A stretch of 64,000 nucleotides of DNA from Paracoccaceae bacterium. GTDB lineage: Bacteria; Pseudomonadota; Alphaproteobacteria; Rhodobacterales; Rhodobacteraceae. Below, in pieces: positions 61,008 to 64,000 of this stretch. Position numbers and translations under genes: made by a program. Location of the stretch: the NCBI GenBank assembly GCA_947476475.1, contig CANJQT010000006.1, forward strand, positions 1 through 64,000, given 5' to 3'. The notes under the pieces were generated by a model. It searched no databases. It saw only the letters and a list, made by a program, of their open reading frames with translations, and was not told where the DNA came from. Positions within the stretch are counted from its first letter, which is position 1, and every line of letters begins with the position of its first letter.

Positions 61008-62606
61008 TTATTCGGCCGGGACCGGCACGGACAGCGCGGAACGTGCCGGCTGCTTCGCGACGGTTGCCCAAAGATTATAGGTCATGATCAAGGCGCCGGT
61101 CAGGTACATCACCCCACCCAGACCCCGCACCACATACATCGGATGCTTGGCGGCAACCGTATCGGCGAAGGCGTTCACCAGGAAACCGTTCGCATCAACT
61201 TCGCGCCACATCAGACCTTCCATGATCCCGGTGACCCACATCGAGGCGGCGTAAAGCACGATCCCGATGGTGGCGAGCCAGAAGTGCCAGGATACCAAGC
61301 TGAGGCTGTAAAGCCGCTCGCGGCCCCACAGACGCGGCACAAGATAGTAAAGCACGCCAAAGGTGATCATCCCGTTCCAGCCCAACGCGCCAGAATGAAC
61401 GTGACCGATGGTCCAGTCCGTGTAATGCGACAGGCTGTTGACAGCCTTGATCGACATCATCGGCCCTTCAAAGGTGGCCATGCCGTAAAAGCCGATCGAC
61501 ACCACCATCATCCGCAGGATCGGATCGGTGCGCAGCTTGTCCCAAGCGCCCGAAAGCGTCATCAGACCGTTGATCATGCCGCCCCAGCTGGGCATCCACA
61601 GGATGATCGAAAACACCATGCCAAGCGTCGTCGCCCAGTCAGGAAGGGCGGTGTAGTGCAAATGGTGCGGACCGGCCCAGATATAAAGGAAGATCAGCGC
61701 CCAGAAGTGGATGATCGACAGTTTATAGCTGTAAACCGGGCGTTCGGCCTGCTTGGGAACGAAATAGTACATCATCCCCAAAAAGCCCGCGGTCAGGAAA
61801 AAGCCCACCGCGTTGTGGCCATACCACCATTGCACCATCGCATCCTGCACGCCCGCAAAGACCTGCACGGATTTCGAACCCAGGAACGACACCGGGATAG
61901 AGATGTTGTTGACCACATGCAGCATGGCCACCGTGACGATGAACGACAGAAGAAACCAGTTGGCCACATAGATGTGCGGTTCGCGCCGCTTGATCAGCGT
62001 GCCAAGGAACACCAGCAGGAAGGCGACCCAGACGATGGTCAGCCACCAGTCCACATACCATTCCGGTTCGGCATATTCCTTCGACTGTGTGGCGCCCAGC
62101 AGATAGCCGGTGGCCGCCAGAACGATCACCAGCTGATAGCCCCAGAAGACGAACCAAGCCAGATTGCCGCCCCAAAGCCGCGCCGCCGTGGTGCGCTGGA
62201 CGATGTAGAAGCTGGCCATGATCAGCGCATTGCCGCCAAAGGCGAAGATAACCGCCGACGTATGCAGCGGGCGCAGCTTGCCAAAGTTCAGATAGCCTTC
62301 AGCCCATTCGATGTTCAGCACCGGGAAAGCCAACTGAAAGGCGATGATCGTGCCGACCAGAAAGCCCACGACACCCCAAAGCGTCGTTGCAATCGCGCCA
62401 GCGCGCACCACGCCATCATTATATTCGTGAACCGGCTCGGGGCGGTTTTCTTCGGCCCCGCGCAGCGTCCAGACAAATGCCATGGCCGCCGCCAGCATGA
62501 TGGTCAGCGCATTAACCATATAGGCAAGGTCATGCGCGTAATTGGCAGCTATCGCGGCCAGAACCGCAATCGCACCAAGCGCGACCAGCTTGATGTAATC
62601 CCACAT
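61008..62606 (-). CDS. ccoN: cbb3-type cytochrome c oxidase catalytic subunit I
   Basis: CcoN holds haem b and the haem b3-CuB oxygen-reduction site and pumps protons. The 532-residue protein has about 12 or more membrane helices and His ligands in [54 protein letters not shown] and [20 protein letters not shown]. First gene of ccoNOQP. A FnrL box at 62700-62713 lies about 100 nt upstream of its ATG. Confidence 0.98.
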   Translation of the reverse strand: MWDYIKLVALGAIAVLAAIAANYAHDLAYMVNALTIMLAAAMAFVWTLRGAEENRPEPVHEYNDGVVRAGAIATTLWGVVGFLVGTIIAFQLAFPVLNIEWAEGYLNFGKLRPLHTSAVIFAFGGNALIMASFYIVQRTTAARLWGGNLAWFVFWGYQLVIVLAATGYLLGATQSKEYAEPEWYVDWWLTIVWVAFLLVFLGTLIKRREPHIYVANWFLLSFIVTVAMLHVVNNISIPVSFLGSKSVQVFAGVQDAMVQWWYGHNAVGFFLTAGFLGMMYYFVPKQAERPVYSYKLSIIHFWALIFLYIWAGPHHLHYTALPDWATTLGMVFSIILWMPSWGGMINGLMTLSGAWDKLRTDPILRMMVVSIGFYGMATFEGPMMSIKAVNSLSHYTDWTIGHVHSGALGWNGMITFGVLYYLVPRLWGRERLYSLSLVSWHFWLATIGIVLYAASMWVTGIMEGLMWREVDANGFLVNAFADTVAAKHPMYVVRGLGGVMYLTGALIMTYNLWATVAKQPARSALSVPVPAE

Positions 62607-62699
62607 TGTAGCGTCCCTTCGTCCTGCACGTTCTGCCCCCCGATCGGTGGGAACAGCCCTTGATATTGTCGCTTCTGACCCGGTGGCCGATCAAGCACC

Positions 62700-62713
62700 T
62701 TGATCTGGGTCAA
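62700..62713. promoter_or_regulatory. FNR/FnrL box, ccoN-proximal
   Basis: TTGATCTGGGTCAA matches TTGAY-N4-RTCAA. It lies between divergent ccoN and the stress protein gene, nearer to ccoN (centre about 100 nt upstream of its ATG), and would suit activation of ccoNOQP under low oxygen. Confidence 0.85.
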
Positions 62714-62731
62714 CTTGACGCGGCATGCGTC

Positions 62732-62745
62732 TTGATCTTGGTCAA
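62732..62745. promoter_or_regulatory. FNR/FnrL box, usp-proximal
   Basis: TTGATCTTGGTCAA differs from the neighbouring box at one spacer base. Its centre is about 72 nt before the universal stress protein ATG. The two boxes are 32 bp apart centre to centre (about three helical turns), so each may serve one divergent promoter or they may act together. Confidence 0.83.
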
Positions 62746-62810
62746 TGTAACACGCTTGAAAATGCTTAGCCTTATTCTATGGCGGGAACGCCGATTCAGG
62801 GAGAGATGGA

Positions 62811-63659
62811 ATGGCGATCAAGTCTATTCTGACCGTTGTGACAAATGCGGCACATGCTGCTGCACAGGTGGATGCGGCAGTAACGCTGGCGCGACGCGAG
62901 GATGCGCATCTTGATGTGCTTTGTCTGGGCATAGACCGGGTTCAGACGGGCTATTACTATATTGGCGCCGGCCCGATCTCGCCCGTGATGGTCCAGGAAA
63001 CGCTGGATCAGGCCCGCGAAGAGGCGAAGGCCGTCGAAGCCGCCGTCCGCCAGCAACTGAACCCCGAAGACATCCGCTGGGCGATCGACACGGCGATTGC
63101 CCAACTTGGCGTGATCGGGCCAGAGGTGGGGCGCCTCGCGCGTTTTGCCGATCTGGTTCTGGTGCCGCAACCCTACGCCAAGGGCAATGATCCGGAATGC
63201 GAAGCGATTCTAGAGGCGGCGCTGTTTGATGGTCGCACGCCGGTTCTGGTCATGCCGCGCGATCGTTTTGACGCCAATTACGGCAAGCACATCGTCGTCG
63301 CCTGGAACCAAAGCGACGAGGCGATGGTGGCAATCCGCGCCGCCTTGCCGATGCTGAAGGCGGCGGCACGTGTCGATGTGGCGGTGGTTGCCCCGCCGGC
63401 TCACGGCCCGGAACGGTCCGATCCCGGTGGAATGCTTTCGCAGTTTCTGGCGCGCCACGGTGTTCGGACCGAAGTATCGGTGCTGGCGCGCACACTGCCC
63501 CGTGTCGCTGATGTGCTTTGCCGTCATGTCGACGATCTGCAGGCCGACATGCTGGTGATGGGTGCCTACGGCCATTCCCGGCTTCGCGAGGCGATCCTTG
63601 GCGGCACCACCCGCGAGATGCTGGAAATCGCAAGAGTGCCGGTATTCGCTGCGCGGTGA
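62811..63659 (+). CDS. Universal stress protein (two UspA domains)
   Basis: The 282-residue protein has two UspA-like halves. The second ends in ADMLVMGAYGHSRLREAILG followed by GTTREMLEIARVPVFA, the G-x2-G-x9-G(S/T) ATP-loop-like signature. The first half (4-140) starts SILTVVTNAAHAAAQVDAAV and lacks a clear ATP loop. GGGAG is 7 nt before ATG 62811. Divergence from ccoN and a dedicated FnrL box point to low-oxygen induction; a role in survival without oxygen is inferred from related proteins. Confidence 0.9.
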   Translation: MAIKSILTVVTNAAHAAAQVDAAVTLARREDAHLDVLCLGIDRVQTGYYYIGAGPISPVMVQETLDQAREEAKAVEAAVRQQLNPEDIRWAIDTAIAQLGVIGPEVGRLARFADLVLVPQPYAKGNDPECEAILEAALFDGRTPVLVMPRDRFDANYGKHIVVAWNQSDEAMVAIRAALPMLKAAARVDVAVVAPPAHGPERSDPGGMLSQFLARHGVRTEVSVLARTLPRVADVLCRHVDDLQADMLVMGAYGHSRLREAILGGTTREMLEIARVPVFAAR

Positions 63660-63723
63660 AGCCTGTCTGACGAAGGTTGAAACCCGTATTATTCGAAGAG
63701 AGGCGAAAAGATAAACTAGGGGG

Positions 63724-63999
63724 TTACGCCTGAAGCCACAGCAACATGCCTACCCCCAGCATTATCACAGCCATGCCCGCCACCATGCGGGCATTGGTCT
63801 TTTGCCCGAAGACAAAATACGACACCGCCTGCGCCATGATCACCTCGACCAGGGCAAGTGTGCGCACGTTCGCAGCACTGGTCAGCGAAAAGCCGATGAA
63901 CCAGAATTGCGAGGCAAAGGCCCCCAGAAACCCCGCACCAAGCGAGGCACGCCAGACGCGCAACGACCCCGCCAGCGCCGCACGGTCAAAGATCACCAT
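63724..63999 (-). CDS. EamA/DMT family transporter, C-terminal part (runs off the window)
   Basis: The visible 91 residues contain three membrane helices (SLGAGFLGAFASQFWFIGFS, ANVRTLALVEVIMAQAVSYF, MVAGMAVIMLGVGMLLWL) and match the final third of EamA-type drug/metabolite transporters, including the LALVEVIMAQAVSYFVFG segment. The N-terminal portion lies beyond the window edge, so the Met at 63999 is internal. Substrate unknown. It ends convergently, 64 nt from the stress protein gene. Confidence 0.8.
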   Translation of the reverse strand: MVIFDRAALAGSLRVWRASLGAGFLGAFASQFWFIGFSLTSAANVRTLALVEVIMAQAVSYFVFGQKTNARMVAGMAVIMLGVGMLLWLQA

Positions 64000-64000
64000 C

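Noticed and set aside
60330-62663. 777-codon plus-strand frame opposite ccoO and ccoN
   Set aside because: Antisense shadow; His/Gln/Arg-rich and without any family motif.

Overview
The window reads as chromosomal DNA of a GC-rich alphaproteobacterium of the Rhodobacteraceae/Paracoccaceae type (Rhodobacter, Gemmobacter or Tabrizicola-like). This rests on gene content and order: rpsA-ihfB-lapA-trpF-trpB; ccoNOQP followed by ccoGHIS with FnrL-type boxes; rplY-pth; a RNase R gene overlapping a lytic transglycosylase gene; and gpmI-envC-ctpA-rppH. No genus can be fixed from sequence reading alone. No rRNA, insertion sequence, prophage or CRISPR array was seen.

Layout. 1-2030 is an accessory edge: an AT-richer double-methyltransferase gene with a broken 5' end, a decayed Rhs-core fragment, and a tRNA-Gln whose 3' end faces that block. 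2129-9479 holds a flavoprotein (yhiN type), a capsule-export fragment on the minus strand (kpsT-kpsE-kdsA, no kpsM), nhaA, and an overlapping Fe-S uracil-DNA-glycosylase-like/SseB pair. 9634-19005 carries a LOG-family hydrolase, a threonine/serine dehydratase, the lysine/peptidoglycan genes dapD and dapE with a large unknown secreted protein between them, rnr, and a transglycosylase. 19189-25916 is a minus-strand block: gabT, an SDR, rppH, ctpA, envC-like and gpmI. 26087-32311 has lldD with a candidate operator, two tandem MFS paralogues, rplY-pth-DUF2237 and a GntR/FCD regulator.

32308-33817 is the least ordinary locus: two exported PepSY-like proteins with extreme acidic tails (a run of 12 Asp; seven SDDD units) and, downstream in the same orientation, a membrane-anchored LuxR-type DNA-binding protein. 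The three could form a small envelope-to-gene signalling module. 34316-39463 is the rpsA-ihfB-lapA-trpF-GNAT-trpB block, with a possible 11-codon leader ORF abutting rpsA. 39788-54469 is mixed housekeeping: hemolysin III family protein, a CAU tRNA with a mismatched acceptor stem, a nucleotide-sugar epimerase, an oxidoreductase-SelD fusion, an Fe-S/flavin oxidoreductase, a PhoX-like protein, a LysE exporter, hemF, rsmC, clpS, a HAD hydrolase and a SPOR-tailed D,D-carboxypeptidase.

54497-62606 is the complete cbb3 oxidase system: structural ccoNOQP and assembly ccoGHIS, including the 52-residue CcoS. Perfect TTGAY-N4-RTCAA boxes lie upstream of ccoG, ccoN and a divergent universal stress protein gene, so high-affinity respiration, its copper-dependent assembly and a stress protein appear to be wired to the same oxygen signal. 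The window ends inside an EamA/DMT transporter gene.

Starts were chosen by Shine-Dalgarno spacing and family fit. Functions rest on motif recognition, not database searches.
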